DNA of 59,875 bases, taken from assembly GCA_014055495.1 (NCBI GenBank), contig WIAG01000019.1, positions 1 to 59,875 of the forward strand. Reading direction: 5' to 3'. The translations under genes were made by a program, and so were the position numbers. Positions within the stretch are counted from its first letter, which is position 1, and each line of letters starts with the position of its first letter. The stretch comes from Nitrospira sp. CR1.2 (GTDB taxonomy: Bacteria; Nitrospirota; Nitrospiria; Nitrospirales; Nitrospiraceae). The notes under the pieces were generated by a model. That model was given only the letters and a program-made list of their open reading frames with translations. It did not search any database and had not been told where the DNA came from. Shown here piece after piece: positions 1-10,014 of the stretch.

Positions 1-2
1 CC

Positions 3-383
3 ATGGCCCTAAATGCGCTTGAACGCAAAGATTTTGGTACGACAGTCCCAGACAAATATGGTTCAATTCAGTTGCAGTTCGCCGGAGAAGCGGGTAAAGA
101 TTATCGCTTAACGTCATTGGATGGCTGTAACCATATGCCGATACGAGTCCTTGTCCCTGGCGAAGAACACGGCGACCAGCATGTGGGAGGGGTCCACAAG
201 CGGCCGCCGATCCCTGATGGCTCCCTTAAGGCCGAATGTCCCAAATTCATGAGTCACGGCCCATGCGGTGGCGTCCGCAGAGGTGGGTTTTGCGAAGTCT
301 ACCCGGACATGACCTGTCCGTGGGTGACGCTGTTCCACAAACTTCAAGACCTGGGCCAACTGGAATGGATGAAACAAGTCTAA
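3..383 (+). CDS. MTHFR C-terminal (zinc-binding, MetV-like) domain protein, possibly 5'-truncated by the window
   Basis: The C-terminal half carries the Cys-rich signature of the methylenetetrahydrofolate reductase C-terminal domain family: CPKFMSHGPCGG, then GGFCEVYPDMTCPW. In acetogens this domain (MetV) partners the MetF flavoprotein and binds metal or Fe-S through its cysteines. An ATG lies at base 3, but only two bases precede it, so the true start may be upstream and the 126 residues may be the tail of a longer protein. It is followed 28 bp later by queF on the same strand. A stand-alone metF-like gene sits at 12171-13061. I infer a C1-metabolism role; the family call is fairly secure, the partner is not. 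Confidence 0.7.
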   Translation: MALNALERKDFGTTVPDKYGSIQLQFAGEAGKDYRLTSLDGCNHMPIRVLVPGEEHGDQHVGGVHKRPPIPDGSLKAECPKFMSHGPCGGVRRGGFCEVYPDMTCPWVTLFHKLQDLGQLEWMKQV

Positions 384-411
384 TGTTGCTGGACGACGAA
401 GGAGTGACGGT

Positions 412-834
412 GTGAGGGGAACGGGCGCGAAGAAGCGAAAGGGCACGACCACCAAACTCGGCTACAACGAGCGTCATGCCAAAAGTGGAATTTCCACCGT
501 ACTGCCTGACATCGAAACGTTCCCCAATCAATACAAGGGATACGAGATCACGATCGTCATTCCGGAATACACGGCCATCTGCCCCAAGACCAATCTACCG
601 GACTTCGGCACGATTACCCTTCACTACAAGCCGAACAAGGCCTGTCTCGAGCTCAAGGCGCTCAAAATGTATATCCACGCCTATCGAAACATCGGCATTT
701 TTTACGAAAATGCCGTGAACCGCATCCTTCACGACGTTGTAACTTCCTGCCGACCGGTCTGGGCAAAAGTCACGGGAGAATTCGCTGCTCGTGGCGGACT
801 ACGAAGCGTCATCGAGGCCAGATACCCCGAGTAG
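412..834 (+). CDS. queF: NADPH-dependent 7-cyano-7-deazaguanine (preQ0) reductase, unimodular type
   Basis: QueF reduces preQ0 to preQ1 in queuosine tRNA modification, a cytosolic T-fold enzyme. The 140-aa length fits the short, unimodular QueF class. The catalytic region EYTAICPKTNLPDFG holds the thioimide-forming Cys57 and the proton-donor Asp64. The QueF motif ELKALKMY (residues 80-87) that binds NADPH follows. The start is a GTG preceded by GAAGGAG seven bases upstream (398-404), which supports this start over downstream ATGs. Other queuosine genes are not in the window. Confidence is high. Confidence 0.93.
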   Translation: MRGTGAKKRKGTTTKLGYNERHAKSGISTVLPDIETFPNQYKGYEITIVIPEYTAICPKTNLPDFGTITLHYKPNKACLELKALKMYIHAYRNIGIFYENAVNRILHDVVTSCRPVWAKVTGEFAARGGLRSVIEARYPE

Positions 835-1075
835 ATCGCCCCCCCCAGCCCAAAAGAGACGAGCCAATCCAGTAACCCGAAGGGCTCCTTGTCATCACCA
901 CGTCCCCCAGTCCTGAGCCCCAACACCTCGCTGCGTGCGTAACGCCCCTGGCTCTATACCTCAAGTCTTGCGCCCAATCCGCCGATATCGGACTGTCGAG
1001 ATGCATGACCACCAGGCCTAGGGTCCGTCCGCGTTGTCCCGTGACCCCACACCACCAGGCAGAGAGGGTGCTGTT

Positions 1076-2455
1076 TTGCGCAAGTCGTCGAGAAAAACGG
1101 CGCTCGTTCGAATAGCCATGACCGTGCTCGCCGTTGTGTCCACCACCTATGCGGTGTCAGTTCCAAACGTAGCGGCTATTCCTGCCTTCGCACGGAAGTA
1201 CACACTGAATTGCACCGCCTGCCATACGGCACCGCCTCGCCTGAATACATTCGGAGAACGGTTCCTGGAAAACGGGTATCAGCTCCCCGGAACAGAAGAT
1301 GGCGGCATCACAGGCAAGCAGACCCTCGGCGACCTGAGTTTGGACGATTTCGCCAACTACACCGGGGTTCGACTCCGAGGCAACGTGCTGCGGGGCCGCC
1401 ACTTCAAGCAGCAGAATCCCTTGACTGCAGAAGCGGGAGTCGTTCAGAACAACATCGAACTCGGGTTCCCGGAGATCTTCAGCCTCTTCACCGCTGGTTC
1501 GCTGACGAAGAATATCGGGTTTTTTGCCGAGCTGGAATCAAACCTCGAAGAGTCGTCAACGGGCATCGAGCGAGCGTTCCTCACGTTCAACAATTTGGGC
1601 GGAACCAATGTCGCCAATATTCGCGTCGGCAGAATCGACCCCTCCGCGACATTCTCTTTTTCCACCCTCCGACAACAACTGGAATTTGTCGGAGACAGCC
1701 TCAACCCCTCGGCCGACACGGTGCAACGCGTGGGACTATTTCCACTCGCGGCCTCTGCCAAGTTCTACGGCCTACGCAACCGATCCGGCACCGCCATTTC
1801 CCCTTACGCACCTTCGCTCTATAACGCTGTCGCGGAAACCGGGGTTGAAGTGCGGGGACGGCCGTTCGGCGATTGGTTCATGTATCAAGTCGGCGTATTG
1901 AACGGGGCCAACGAAGCATTCGGCGACTCCAATAAGGGCAAGGACTTTTATGGAGCCGTGCGGTTCGATTACGCCCGCGCCGCAAACTTTTCAGCGAGTC
2001 TGTCCGGATTTGCCTACCTCGGCAACAGCAATGCAACCATTCTCACGGGAACGGGGCAGACGGACGTGAACTGGCATCGCTACGGCATAGCGGCTCATCT
2101 GCGCTACAACATGTTCGATCTGTACGGACTGTACACCCTTGACAGGATTACCCACGTGCCGACCGCTGCGCTGTCCACTTTTGACACGAGCGCCAGCGGG
2201 CTATCGGTGGCGTTGGATACGTATGTGACCGATCGCACACTCCTCTCCCTTCGGTACGACAGCATGGATGCCGGCGGGGATCTCAGTCAGCGCACATCCC
2301 AAAGTTTCGCCGGCATTCAACTCAAACAATACGTGCGGTCCAATGTCGCCCTGTTTGCACGACATGACCTCAACCTGCGACGAGCAGAAGACGGCAATGC
2401 AGCGGCTCGCAATCTGCGGCATGCCTTCTTCGCAGGAATCGATATCGCATATTAG
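1076..2455 (+). CDS. Mono-heme outer-membrane cytochrome-porin (Cyc2-like architecture)
   Basis: A signal peptide (hydrophobic stretch, residues about 8-33 from the TTG at 1076) is followed by a single heme motif CTACH (C46, C49, H50) in the context PAFARKYTLNCTACH and then PPRLNTFG...GY. About 400 residues of alternating polar/aromatic sequence follow, ending in a C-terminal aromatic (GIDIAY), as expected for an outer-membrane beta-barrel. One N-terminal heme plus a barrel is the layout of Cyc2-type fused cytochrome-porins, which move electrons across the outer membrane in iron oxidizers. The Cyc2 hallmark is usually ARQTG before the heme; here it is ARKYT, so this may be a divergent relative or another heme-tagged barrel. 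I prefer TTG 1076 (GAGAGGG just upstream) over TTG 1034, which would give a longer, less signal-like N-terminus. The diheme cytochrome gene follows 21 bp later. Confidence 0.7.
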   Translation: MRKSSRKTALVRIAMTVLAVVSTTYAVSVPNVAAIPAFARKYTLNCTACHTAPPRLNTFGERFLENGYQLPGTEDGGITGKQTLGDLSLDDFANYTGVRLRGNVLRGRHFKQQNPLTAEAGVVQNNIELGFPEIFSLFTAGSLTKNIGFFAELESNLEESSTGIERAFLTFNNLGGTNVANIRVGRIDPSATFSFSTLRQQLEFVGDSLNPSADTVQRVGLFPLAASAKFYGLRNRSGTAISPYAPSLYNAVAETGVEVRGRPFGDWFMYQVGVLNGANEAFGDSNKGKDFYGAVRFDYARAANFSASLSGFAYLGNSNATILTGTGQTDVNWHRYGIAAHLRYNMFDLYGLYTLDRITHVPTAALSTFDTSASGLSVALDTYVTDRTLLSLRYDSMDAGGDLSQRTSQSFAGIQLKQYVRSNVALFARHDLNLRRAEDGNAAARNLRHAFFAGIDIAY

Positions 2456-2476
2456 TCGCCCGGGATACTGACGCTC

Positions 2477-3250
2477 ATGCACGCCAAGCGCCTAAAATAC
2501 ATCGCCATCCTGATCATAACGGGACTCTGCGCATCGACCGCACAAGCCGTCAAACCCACCACCAACCGGGACTCGCTCAGAGAGGGCCGGCGGATCTATG
2601 AGCAGGCCTGCGCCTGGTGTCACGGCACCGGCGGCGAAGGAGACGGACCGGCCGGGTGGTTCATCGGCCGCTATTCCAGCCCGCGTCCTCGCAACTTCGC
2701 GCAAGACGGGTACAAGTTTCGGAGCACGGGGTCGGGCGACCTTCCCACAGACCAGGATCTCTTCACAACCATCACGCGAGGTATTCCCGGTGTCATGCCG
2801 GCCTACCGCGCACTCAACGAACGGGAGCGATGGCAGGTCATTGCCTATCTCAAATCATGGAACCCGGCATTCGAGGAAGAGAAACCCGTCCCGCTCACCT
2901 TCCCTCAAGCTCCGGCCGCACCAACTGAAGCCGCCATACACAACGGCCGGAATCTCTACGTAAAATACGACTGCCGGGTGTGCCACGGAGATAACGGCGA
3001 GGGAGACGGGCCGGAAGCGACCGCCGGCCACCTGCGCGATGGGAACAATCTTCCGATCAGGGCGACGAATCTCACCGACCCGTCAGCATGGAAAAACGGG
3101 GCATCCGCCCTGGATCTCTTCCGCACCCTCACGACCGGACTGGACGGCACACCGATGCCGTCATACGCCAATGAATTTGCCGGTCGGGAGGAGGCGCTTT
3201 GGGAATTGGTCTGGTACATCCAATCGTTGTCAGACCAACAAAGGAAATGA
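2477..3250 (+). CDS. Diheme cytochrome c, periplasmic
   Basis: A signal peptide (residues 1-24, ending TAQA) precedes two class-I cytochrome c domains. Heme 1 is CAWCH at 45-49 and heme 2 is CRVCH at 166-170. Each is followed by GEGDGP, and likely axial methionines lie in GVMPAY (Met107) and GTPMPSY (Met227). Each domain ends in the usual helix (WQVIAYLKSW; ELVWYIQSL). The protein should shuttle electrons in the periplasm. It sits directly after the cytochrome-porin gene and before the cupredoxin-like gene, so it is a natural acceptor or donor for the outer-membrane protein; this partnership is inference. The substrate is unknown. Confidence 0.85.
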   Translation: MHAKRLKYIAILIITGLCASTAQAVKPTTNRDSLREGRRIYEQACAWCHGTGGEGDGPAGWFIGRYSSPRPRNFAQDGYKFRSTGSGDLPTDQDLFTTITRGIPGVMPAYRALNERERWQVIAYLKSWNPAFEEEKPVPLTFPQAPAAPTEAAIHNGRNLYVKYDCRVCHGDNGEGDGPEATAGHLRDGNNLPIRATNLTDPSAWKNGASALDLFRTLTTGLDGTPMPSYANEFAGREEALWELVWYIQSLSDQQRK

Positions 3251-3327
3251 CCCACGACCAGGAGCGGCTCACAACCAGATCGAGCGATGTACTCAGCATA
3301 TCCCGCCACAGCGAAGGGAAAGATTTC

Positions 3328-4047
3328 ATGAAAGGGGTACTTTTTCTTGCACTCGCGTTGTCGGCGGTTCAAGGCATCTCGCCCTTGCACGCGGAAACGC
3401 CGACCGGAACGTTGGTCGGCCGTATTCTGTATGTCGGACCGGCCATCCCCGACCAGGTGTTCGAGGTCACTCGAGACTCGGGATTTTGCGGCGCACAGGC
3501 CACGATTCGCACGGTGACTATTCATCCAAAAACGCGAGGCCTCGAAGGTGCCGTCGTCAGCATCGACGGAGTTGCAGTTCCCCTATCCGACCCTGCCGCC
3601 CCAGCACTTGTCTTGACGAATACGCGCTGCGCCTTCACTCCTCGCCTCGCCACCGGCGTCGTTGGACAACAGGTGGAGATCCGCAACGACGACCCTGTCA
3701 TGCATAACACCCATATCTCGATGGGGTCGCGCACCCTCGTGAATGTCGCGATGATTCCTGCAAGCCGACCGGTCTGGAAACCCCTCAAACAGTCCGGGAT
3801 CTACACAGTCAAATGCGACGCGCACAAATTCATGCAGGCGCACATCCTCGCGTTCACGCACCCCTTTTTTAGTATCACGGACGAGACGGGCGCATTCCGT
3901 ATCCCCAGTCTTCCTCCAGGCGAACATCAGGTGACCATCTGGCATGACACATTGGGCACGGTCCACCAGTCAGTGACCATTGCCGCAACGGGGGACACTC
4001 ACGTCACGCTCGAATATCCGAACCATGCGGACGCCAGGAAACAATAA
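3328..4047 (+). CDS. Secreted cupredoxin-like protein with carboxypeptidase-regulatory-like domain
   Basis: The 239-residue product starts at ATG 3328, which has GAAGGGA eight bases upstream; an in-frame extension to 3199 lacks a signal-like start and overlaps the cytochrome gene. A signal peptide (1-22) is followed by a domain carrying copper-ligand-like residues: MHNTHI (H126, H129) and VKCDAHKFM (C163, H166, M169). This spacing resembles plastocyanin-like proteins of the VKCxxHxxM type. The last 60 residues ([18 protein letters not shown] onward) look like a carboxypeptidase-regulatory beta-sandwich. An extra Cys pair (C54, C101) could form a disulfide. It probably carries electrons or binds copper in the periplasm. 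Its 3' end overlaps the next kinase gene by 23 bp. Confidence 0.65.
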   Translation: MKGVLFLALALSAVQGISPLHAETPTGTLVGRILYVGPAIPDQVFEVTRDSGFCGAQATIRTVTIHPKTRGLEGAVVSIDGVAVPLSDPAAPALVLTNTRCAFTPRLATGVVGQQVEIRNDDPVMHNTHISMGSRTLVNVAMIPASRPVWKPLKQSGIYTVKCDAHKFMQAHILAFTHPFFSITDETGAFRIPSLPPGEHQVTIWHDTLGTVHQSVTIAATGDTHVTLEYPNHADARKQ

Positions 4048-6964
4048 GAGGCATTGGCTCAGCGGCCCTTGGGCCATGTGGCAAGGGAGTCTCCGTCTCC
4101 GTCTCAGCATTGGGATGGCGGTGATCATTACTCTCGGCATGACCCTCGTTGCAACCTACCGGCTGATGGAAATCCGTCGTTCCGTCGAGGATGCCGCACA
4201 GGCCCGTGCGCTGGCGGTCAGTCGCACCTTCGCCATGATGGGCGCGGCGGCTGTGCTGGATAATCTCTTCCGCATTCAAGAGGCGCTGAGTCGTTATGCC
4301 CAGGACGCCGACATCGTCAGTATCGTCCTCGTCGATCCTGACCAGATGGTCGTGGCGGCAACCGACCCTGGCACAATCGGTCGACAGCTCACGGATTCCA
4401 CGCTGTCATATGCTCAGGCTAAGGGAACGGAAATTCTCGCTCGCGACCTGCGGCCGGACGGAACACCAACGCTGGTGGTCGCCACGCCGTTGTTCAACGA
4501 ACAGACGATCGCGGCCTGGGTTCGACTTGAGTTCTCGCTTTCATCGATGAAGCAGGAGGTGGCACGGGAGTTTCGTCAGTTACTCCTGCTTTCCGCCTTG
4601 CTGATGGCGATCACCATCGTCGTCAGCCAATTGGGGCTCCGGCGCATGTCGACGCTCTTTCGAGACACAGCCGGAAAACTGCAGCGCACACTTCAGGCGC
4701 TTCATCACGCCGCGGGGCAGGAAGAGCACGGAGATGAGGCGCCCATCGCGTCCAACACGGACATCACCAGCACGGCGCATGCGGGCGAGCTCGAGCAAAT
4801 GGTGTCGCTTGTCGACACCACGGCCACCCTGCTCACCGTTCAAGCCGAACGACTCCAATCATTTACGCATTCTTTGGAGGATGCCGTGCGGGAACGAACG
4901 GCCGAGCTTCGCCAGGCCAAGGAAACCGCGGAGACGGCCAATCGGGCGAAGTCCCAATTCCTCGCGAATATGAGTCACGAGATCCGGACGCCGATGAACG
5001 GCGTCTTGGGCATGGCCGAACTGCTGTTGACGACCGCACTGACGCCCAAACAACGCTCACTTGCGGAAACCCTGCATCGCTCCGGAACCGGCCTCTTGGA
5101 CATCATCAACGAAATCCTGGATTTCTCCAAGATCGAAGCGGGCAAACTGCAGCTCGAACAGATTGAATTCGGTTTGCGACAGACCGTCGAAGATGCCGTC
5201 GACCTGTTGGCGGAATCGGCAAATCGCAAGCATTTGGAGCTGACCTGCTTCGTGCCGGACGCGATTCCGGATGCCGTGATCGGAGACCCTGTGCGACTCC
5301 GCCAGATTGTCCTGAACCTGGTCGGCAACGCCATCAAGTTTACGCAGACCGGCGAGGTCTCGGTGGCCCTCGCGCTCATGGCGCAGGAGGCCGGCAGCGT
5401 CAGACTGAAATGTTCCGTTCGCGACACCGGCGTCGGCATTTCCGACACCTCACGCGCACGACTTTTTCAGGCATTCACCCAGGCAGACGGTTCCACCACC
5501 CGACAGTTCGGCGGCACCGGCCTCGGCTTGGCGATCGTCAAACAATTGGCGCAGTTGATGGGGGGCGAGGTGGGGGTCGACAGCGTGCCCGGACAAGGTT
5601 CGACCTTCTGGTTCACCGTAGCGCTGGGAACCGCCGTCGCTACCGGCCACGCATCGGCCGCGGCACCAGCTACGTTGGCCGGCATACCCGTCCTCATCGT
5701 GGACGACAATCCGACGAATCGGCAGATTCTCGAAGCCCATTTGACCGGCTGGGGCGCCATTGTACGATCTGCGGCGTCGGCCCGAGAGGCCTTGCTCCTG
5801 CTTGACGAACGGAAGGCCTCCCATACGAAGGTGCGGCTGGCGGTACTGGACATCCATATGCCGGACATGGACGGCATCGATCTCGCCCGGGCCATCAGGA
5901 ACCCCGCGGGACCGCATGATCTGCTGTTGGTGGCGTTAAGCTCCGTCGGACAACCGGAGCAGGATCCTCGCCTCACCCCCGCGCTGTTCGATGCCTGGTT
6001 GAGGAAGCCGGTCCACCAATCGTTACTCAAGGACTGCCTGACACGCCTCTGCCGGAAAGCGCCGGATGATGCGGCTCCGGCAATGATCCAGCCCCAGGAT
6101 CAGACGCAGACGTTTGTCGGCCATGTCCTGCTGGCGGAAGACAATCCTGTCAATCGCGAGGTGGCCTGCAGCATGCTGGAACTCCTCGGCTGCACCACCG
6201 CCGTCGCGGAAAACGGCAAGGAAGCGGTGGCCGCCGTCAAAAACGGTTCGTTTGATCTGGTCCTCATGGATTGTCATATGCCGGAGATGGACGGCCTGAC
6301 CGCCACAGGAATAATTCGTACCCATGAAGGACGACGAGAGCATCCCCGCCATACCACCATCGTCGCCCTGACAGCCAATGCACTGGAGGAGGACCGCCAA
6401 CGATGTCTTGCCGCCGGCATGGACGACTACCTGACGAAGCCATTTACCTTGGCGCAGCTCAAGACGATGCTCCGGCGCTGGCTTTCTGCCACATCCGTCG
6501 CCGCTCCAACGACGGCTCCTCCCCGGCCGCAGCCATCGAACGCCGATCTTTCCGAGGGAGTACCAGCCCCCATCATGCGCACACCGGTCGCTGCCGACGA
6601 CCACCTGGACCTCAGCGCCTGGCAGGCCATCCGTGCCCGTCAGAGGCCGGGGCAGAAGGACTTCCTGCGCAAAGCCCTCTCACTCTATATTCCCCACGCC
6701 GAGGCCCAGCTGAGCAAGCTCGAGCACTACATATCCAGTGGCGATATCCACGCCATCACGACCATCGCCCATACGTTGAAGTCCTCGTCGGCACAACTTG
6801 GAGCGCACCGTCTGGCCGGCCTGTATGCGGAAGTGGAAGCGGCCGGTCGCGCGGGGAAGACCGACGCGCTATCTGAACTTTCCCAACGCCTTCGTCCGGA
6901 ACACCACGCCGTCTGCGCACTGATGCAGGAAGAGCTCGACCACCCCGAACAGTCCGCAGCATGA
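4025..6964 (+). CDS. Membrane hybrid histidine kinase, sensor-HisKA-HATPase-REC-REC-HPt
   Basis: The protein has 979 residues from ATG 4025. TM1 (about 27-46) and TM2 (about 185-205) flank an extracytoplasmic sensor domain of about 140 residues. A coiled coil and HisKA follow with phospho-accepting His318 in [12 protein letters not shown], then HATPase_c (GGTGLGLAI), REC1 (D609 in [13 protein letters not shown]), REC2 (D749 in [13 protein letters not shown]) and a C-terminal HPt (H916 in [12 protein letters not shown]). This is a complete His-Asp-His relay of the BarA/ArcB kind. The start overlaps the cupredoxin-like gene by 23 bp and no clear SD precedes it, so it is probably translationally coupled. 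A further upstream ATG-like start at 3980 is possible. The ligand is unknown; the neighbours suggest a redox or respiratory signal. Confidence 0.88.
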   Translation: MRTPGNNKRHWLSGPWAMWQGSLRLRLSIGMAVIITLGMTLVATYRLMEIRRSVEDAAQARALAVSRTFAMMGAAAVLDNLFRIQEALSRYAQDADIVSIVLVDPDQMVVAATDPGTIGRQLTDSTLSYAQAKGTEILARDLRPDGTPTLVVATPLFNEQTIAAWVRLEFSLSSMKQEVAREFRQLLLLSALLMAITIVVSQLGLRRMSTLFRDTAGKLQRTLQALHHAAGQEEHGDEAPIASNTDITSTAHAGELEQMVSLVDTTATLLTVQAERLQSFTHSLEDAVRERTAELRQAKETAETANRAKSQFLANMSHEIRTPMNGVLGMAELLLTTALTPKQRSLAETLHRSGTGLLDIINEILDFSKIEAGKLQLEQIEFGLRQTVEDAVDLLAESANRKHLELTCFVPDAIPDAVIGDPVRLRQIVLNLVGNAIKFTQTGEVSVALALMAQEAGSVRLKCSVRDTGVGISDTSRARLFQAFTQADGSTTRQFGGTGLGLAIVKQLAQLMGGEVGVDSVPGQGSTFWFTVALGTAVATGHASAAAPATLAGIPVLIVDDNPTNRQILEAHLTGWGAIVRSAASAREALLLLDERKASHTKVRLAVLDIHMPDMDGIDLARAIRNPAGPHDLLLVALSSVGQPEQDPRLTPALFDAWLRKPVHQSLLKDCLTRLCRKAPDDAAPAMIQPQDQTQTFVGHVLLAEDNPVNREVACSMLELLGCTTAVAENGKEAVAAVKNGSFDLVLMDCHMPEMDGLTATGIIRTHEGRREHPRHTTIVALTANALEEDRQRCLAAGMDDYLTKPFTLAQLKTMLRRWLSATSVAAPTTAPPRPQPSNADLSEGVPAPIMRTPVAADDHLDLSAWQAIRARQRPGQKDFLRKALSLYIPHAEAQLSKLEHYISSGDIHAITTIAHTLKSSSAQLGAHRLAGLYAEVEAAGRAGKTDALSELSQRLRPEHHAVCALMQEELDHPEQSAA

Positions 6965-6977
6965 GAGAACGCCTATC

Positions 6978-9950
6978 GTGAGCATCCGCCGGATTTTCCA
7001 GCATGTGTGGCCATTCCCGCTGCGGCGCGGACAACGCGAGCGGGCGCACGTCGACGCTGACACCGGACAGGCCATCGCACGGCAGCAGTACGAGTCGAGT
7101 CTTCGCGAAAGCGAAGAAAAATTCCGACGGCTCTTCGAGTCATCACGCGACGCCATCATGATTTTGTACCCACCTCAGTGGAACTTTATCGCCTGCAACC
7201 CTGCCACGGTGAAATTGTTCGGGGCACGGGACGAGGCACACTTCACGTCACTCGGTCCCGGAGATGTGTCTCCCGAATATCAGCCGGACGGCGAGTTATC
7301 CATGGTCAAAGCACCAAAGGCCATCGAAACCGCTATGCGGGAAGGTTTCCACCTGTTCGAATGGATGCACAAACGAGTGGGCGGACCAGATTTTCTCGCA
7401 ACAGTCCAATTGACCCGTATCACCCTCCAAGGCGTCAAGGGGCTGCAGGCGACCGTGCGCGACATTACCGAAGAACGTCGGGCCGAAACCGAACTGCGCG
7501 CCTACGCGACGTTTCAGCGGGCGATACTGGACAATGCCGGCTACGCGATCATTTCCTGCCGACCCGATGGGATAATTCAACTCTTCAATCCGGCGGCGGA
7601 AGCGCTGCTCGGATACACAGCCGACGAAATGATCGGCCTTCAACACCCTGGCATTTTTCACGTCCCCGAAGAAGTCGTCGCGCGAGCCAGGCAACTCTCC
7701 GAGGAATTCGGCATCACGATGGTGCCTGGATTCGACGTCTTCGTAGAAAAATGCCGGCGCAATTTGCCCAATGAGCATGAATGGACCTACATTCGAAAAG
7801 ATGGCACGAGAAGGACCGTACTCCTGAACGTCACGGCACTGCGGGAGGCGGACGGCAGGATCACGGGGTATCTGGGCGTCGCGTCCGACATCACCCCGCT
7901 CAAACGAACCGCACAGGAATTGCTGCTGGCAAAGGAAGCTGCGGAGGCTGCCAGCCGAACCAAGTCACAATTTCTCGCCAACATGAGCCATGAGATCCGG
8001 ACACCGATGAACGGCGTCCTTGGCATGACCGAGCTCTTACTCTCAACCGCACTGGATACCCGCCAACGCCATCTGACCCATACCATTCAACAATCAGGCG
8101 AAGCCCTTCTGGCCATCATTAACGACATTCTCGACTTCTCCAAAATCGAAGCAGGCAAACTCCAACTGGAACAACTCGACTTCGATCTTCTGGATACGGT
8201 CGAAAACGCCGTGGAGCTCTTTGCCTCCCCGGCCCAACGCAAGGGGCTGGAACTCACCTGCCGCATACCAAGCTCGGTACCGCGCGCACTCCGCGGCGAC
8301 CCGATCAGGCTGCGACAGGCGCTGCTGAACCTCATCAGCAACGCGCTGAAGTTCACCGCGACCGGGCAAGTGAATGTGCGCATCGACGGGGTTCGCGAGA
8401 CGGGAACCACCGTCACCCTGCGATTCGCCGTGAACGATACCGGCGTTGGTATTCCTGCCGAGGCCCACCAGCGAATCTTTGAAGCCTTCTCACAGGCCGA
8501 CAGCACCACCACCCGCCGTTTCGGCGGAACAGGCCTTGGACTCACCATCGTCAAAGAACTCGTGGCACTCATGCAGGGACAGATCGGCGTGGAGAGTCAG
8601 CTGGGCCATGGCTCCACCTTTTGGTTCACCGCCGTATTTGAGCGGCAACCGCCAACCGCCCAGGAGCAACATCCGGAACATGCCCTCCTTCAACGACGGA
8701 TTCTCGTCGTCGATGACACCACTGCCAATCGCGAGATTTTGGATGATCATCTTCGCTCCTGGGGCGCGATCCCAGTACTGGCCCCGTCCGCCGATGACGC
8801 GCTTGTACACCTTCGAGCCGCCGCCGCCGCACACCAGCCCTTCGAATTGGGTATTCTGGACTTCCAGATGCCGGACATGGACGGCATGCAACTGGCCCAA
8901 GCGATCCGGGCTGACCCACAACTGGCCACTCTGCCTCTACTGATGCTCACATCCGTGGGGTACGACGCCGGGGCGCCAGGCGTACCAGCCGTGGACGGCT
9001 GGGTCACCAAACCGGTGCGGAAAACCTTGTTGCACCAGGCCGTCCTCGGCCTGTTCCGGACAGGACACCGTGCACCCGCCTGCCAGTCGAATCCTGTGGC
9101 CTCGGCGCCGGTCACGACCGCCGTCAACTCCGCCCGACTCCTCCTGGTTGAGGACACGCCGGTGAACCGGGAGGTGGCCACCGGAATGCTGGACATCCTG
9201 GGGTACTCCGTGCAGGCAGTCGAGAACGGGCGCCTTGCCCTTGAGGCCATTACGCGTGAACGGTTCGATCTCATTCTGATGGATTGCCAGATGCCGGAAA
9301 TGGATGGCTTCACCGCCACCGCCGCCATCAGGCAACGGGAGAGTCAGTCGGGAGGTCGTCACCGGGTGCCGATCATCGCCCTGACAGCGAATGCGATGGA
9401 AGGCGATCGCACGCGCTGTCTCACCGCCGGCATGGACGATTATCTGGCCAAGCCGTTTACCGCGGCACAACTCAGCGCGATCCTCAGGCATTGGCTGACA
9501 CCGACCATGGCCGATATCACAGGTCCGTCCTTATCCCCGCAGACGGCACCGCATGAATCGATGCACGAGACACATCGATCTGCCTCAGAAACGGAGATCG
9601 ATAAGACGGCATGGAACGCGATACGGGCGCTCCAACGCCCGGGGCGCCCCGATATTCTCGCGAAAGTACTGTCGGCCTATCTTGAGGATTCCAGGCTGCT
9701 AGTGGAGGACATTCGTACCGCGGTACAGACCCAAGACCCCGACGCGCTCGCCAAGGCGGCGCATCGCCTGAAATCCAGCAGCGCCCAGCTCGGCGCGCTG
9801 GCCACCGCAGCCTACTGCAAGGAACTGGAACGACTCGGCCGCCTCGCTCGCCTCGATGGTGCCGCACAGTTGTTGACACAACTCACCGACGCCCACCACG
9901 TTGCCTGCGCGACCATCATCATCGAGCTCCAGCAGCGATCCGCGACCTGA
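6978..9950 (+). CDS. Soluble PAS-PAS hybrid histidine kinase with REC-REC-HPt
   Basis: This 990-aa protein shows no convincing membrane segment. PAS1 covers about residues 45-165 and PAS2 about 175-315. HisKA follows with His338 ([12 protein letters not shown]), HATPase_c (GGTGLGLTI), REC1 (D628 in [13 protein letters not shown]), REC2 (D769 in [13 protein letters not shown]) and HPt (H929 in [12 protein letters not shown]). It begins at GTG 6978, 13 bp after the preceding kinase stop, so the two are almost certainly co-transcribed. From HisKA onward it parallels that kinase closely, which suggests duplication with a swap of the input module. PAS sensing is cytoplasmic. No DNA-binding output is fused. 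Confidence 0.88.
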   Translation: MSIRRIFQHVWPFPLRRGQRERAHVDADTGQAIARQQYESSLRESEEKFRRLFESSRDAIMILYPPQWNFIACNPATVKLFGARDEAHFTSLGPGDVSPEYQPDGELSMVKAPKAIETAMREGFHLFEWMHKRVGGPDFLATVQLTRITLQGVKGLQATVRDITEERRAETELRAYATFQRAILDNAGYAIISCRPDGIIQLFNPAAEALLGYTADEMIGLQHPGIFHVPEEVVARARQLSEEFGITMVPGFDVFVEKCRRNLPNEHEWTYIRKDGTRRTVLLNVTALREADGRITGYLGVASDITPLKRTAQELLLAKEAAEAASRTKSQFLANMSHEIRTPMNGVLGMTELLLSTALDTRQRHLTHTIQQSGEALLAIINDILDFSKIEAGKLQLEQLDFDLLDTVENAVELFASPAQRKGLELTCRIPSSVPRALRGDPIRLRQALLNLISNALKFTATGQVNVRIDGVRETGTTVTLRFAVNDTGVGIPAEAHQRIFEAFSQADSTTTRRFGGTGLGLTIVKELVALMQGQIGVESQLGHGSTFWFTAVFERQPPTAQEQHPEHALLQRRILVVDDTTANREILDDHLRSWGAIPVLAPSADDALVHLRAAAAAHQPFELGILDFQMPDMDGMQLAQAIRADPQLATLPLLMLTSVGYDAGAPGVPAVDGWVTKPVRKTLLHQAVLGLFRTGHRAPACQSNPVASAPVTTAVNSARLLLVEDTPVNREVATGMLDILGYSVQAVENGRLALEAITRERFDLILMDCQMPEMDGFTATAAIRQRESQSGGRHRVPIIALTANAMEGDRTRCLTAGMDDYLAKPFTAAQLSAILRHWLTPTMADITGPSLSPQTAPHESMHETHRSASETEIDKTAWNAIRALQRPGRPDILAKVLSAYLEDSRLLVEDIRTAVQTQDPDALAKAAHRLKSSSAQLGALATAAYCKELERLGRLARLDGAAQLLTQLTDAHHVACATIIIELQQRSAT

Positions 9951-10014
9951 CTCGTCTCGCGCACCCGACTTCCTGACTTGCCAACCGCCTCAAGCCACGC
10001 TAGTCTTGCCGGCC

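Noticed and set aside
981-990. 10-bp palindrome CCGATATCGG upstream of the cytochrome-porin gene
   Set aside because: Too short and without accompanying promoter elements; expected by chance in GC-rich DNA of this length.
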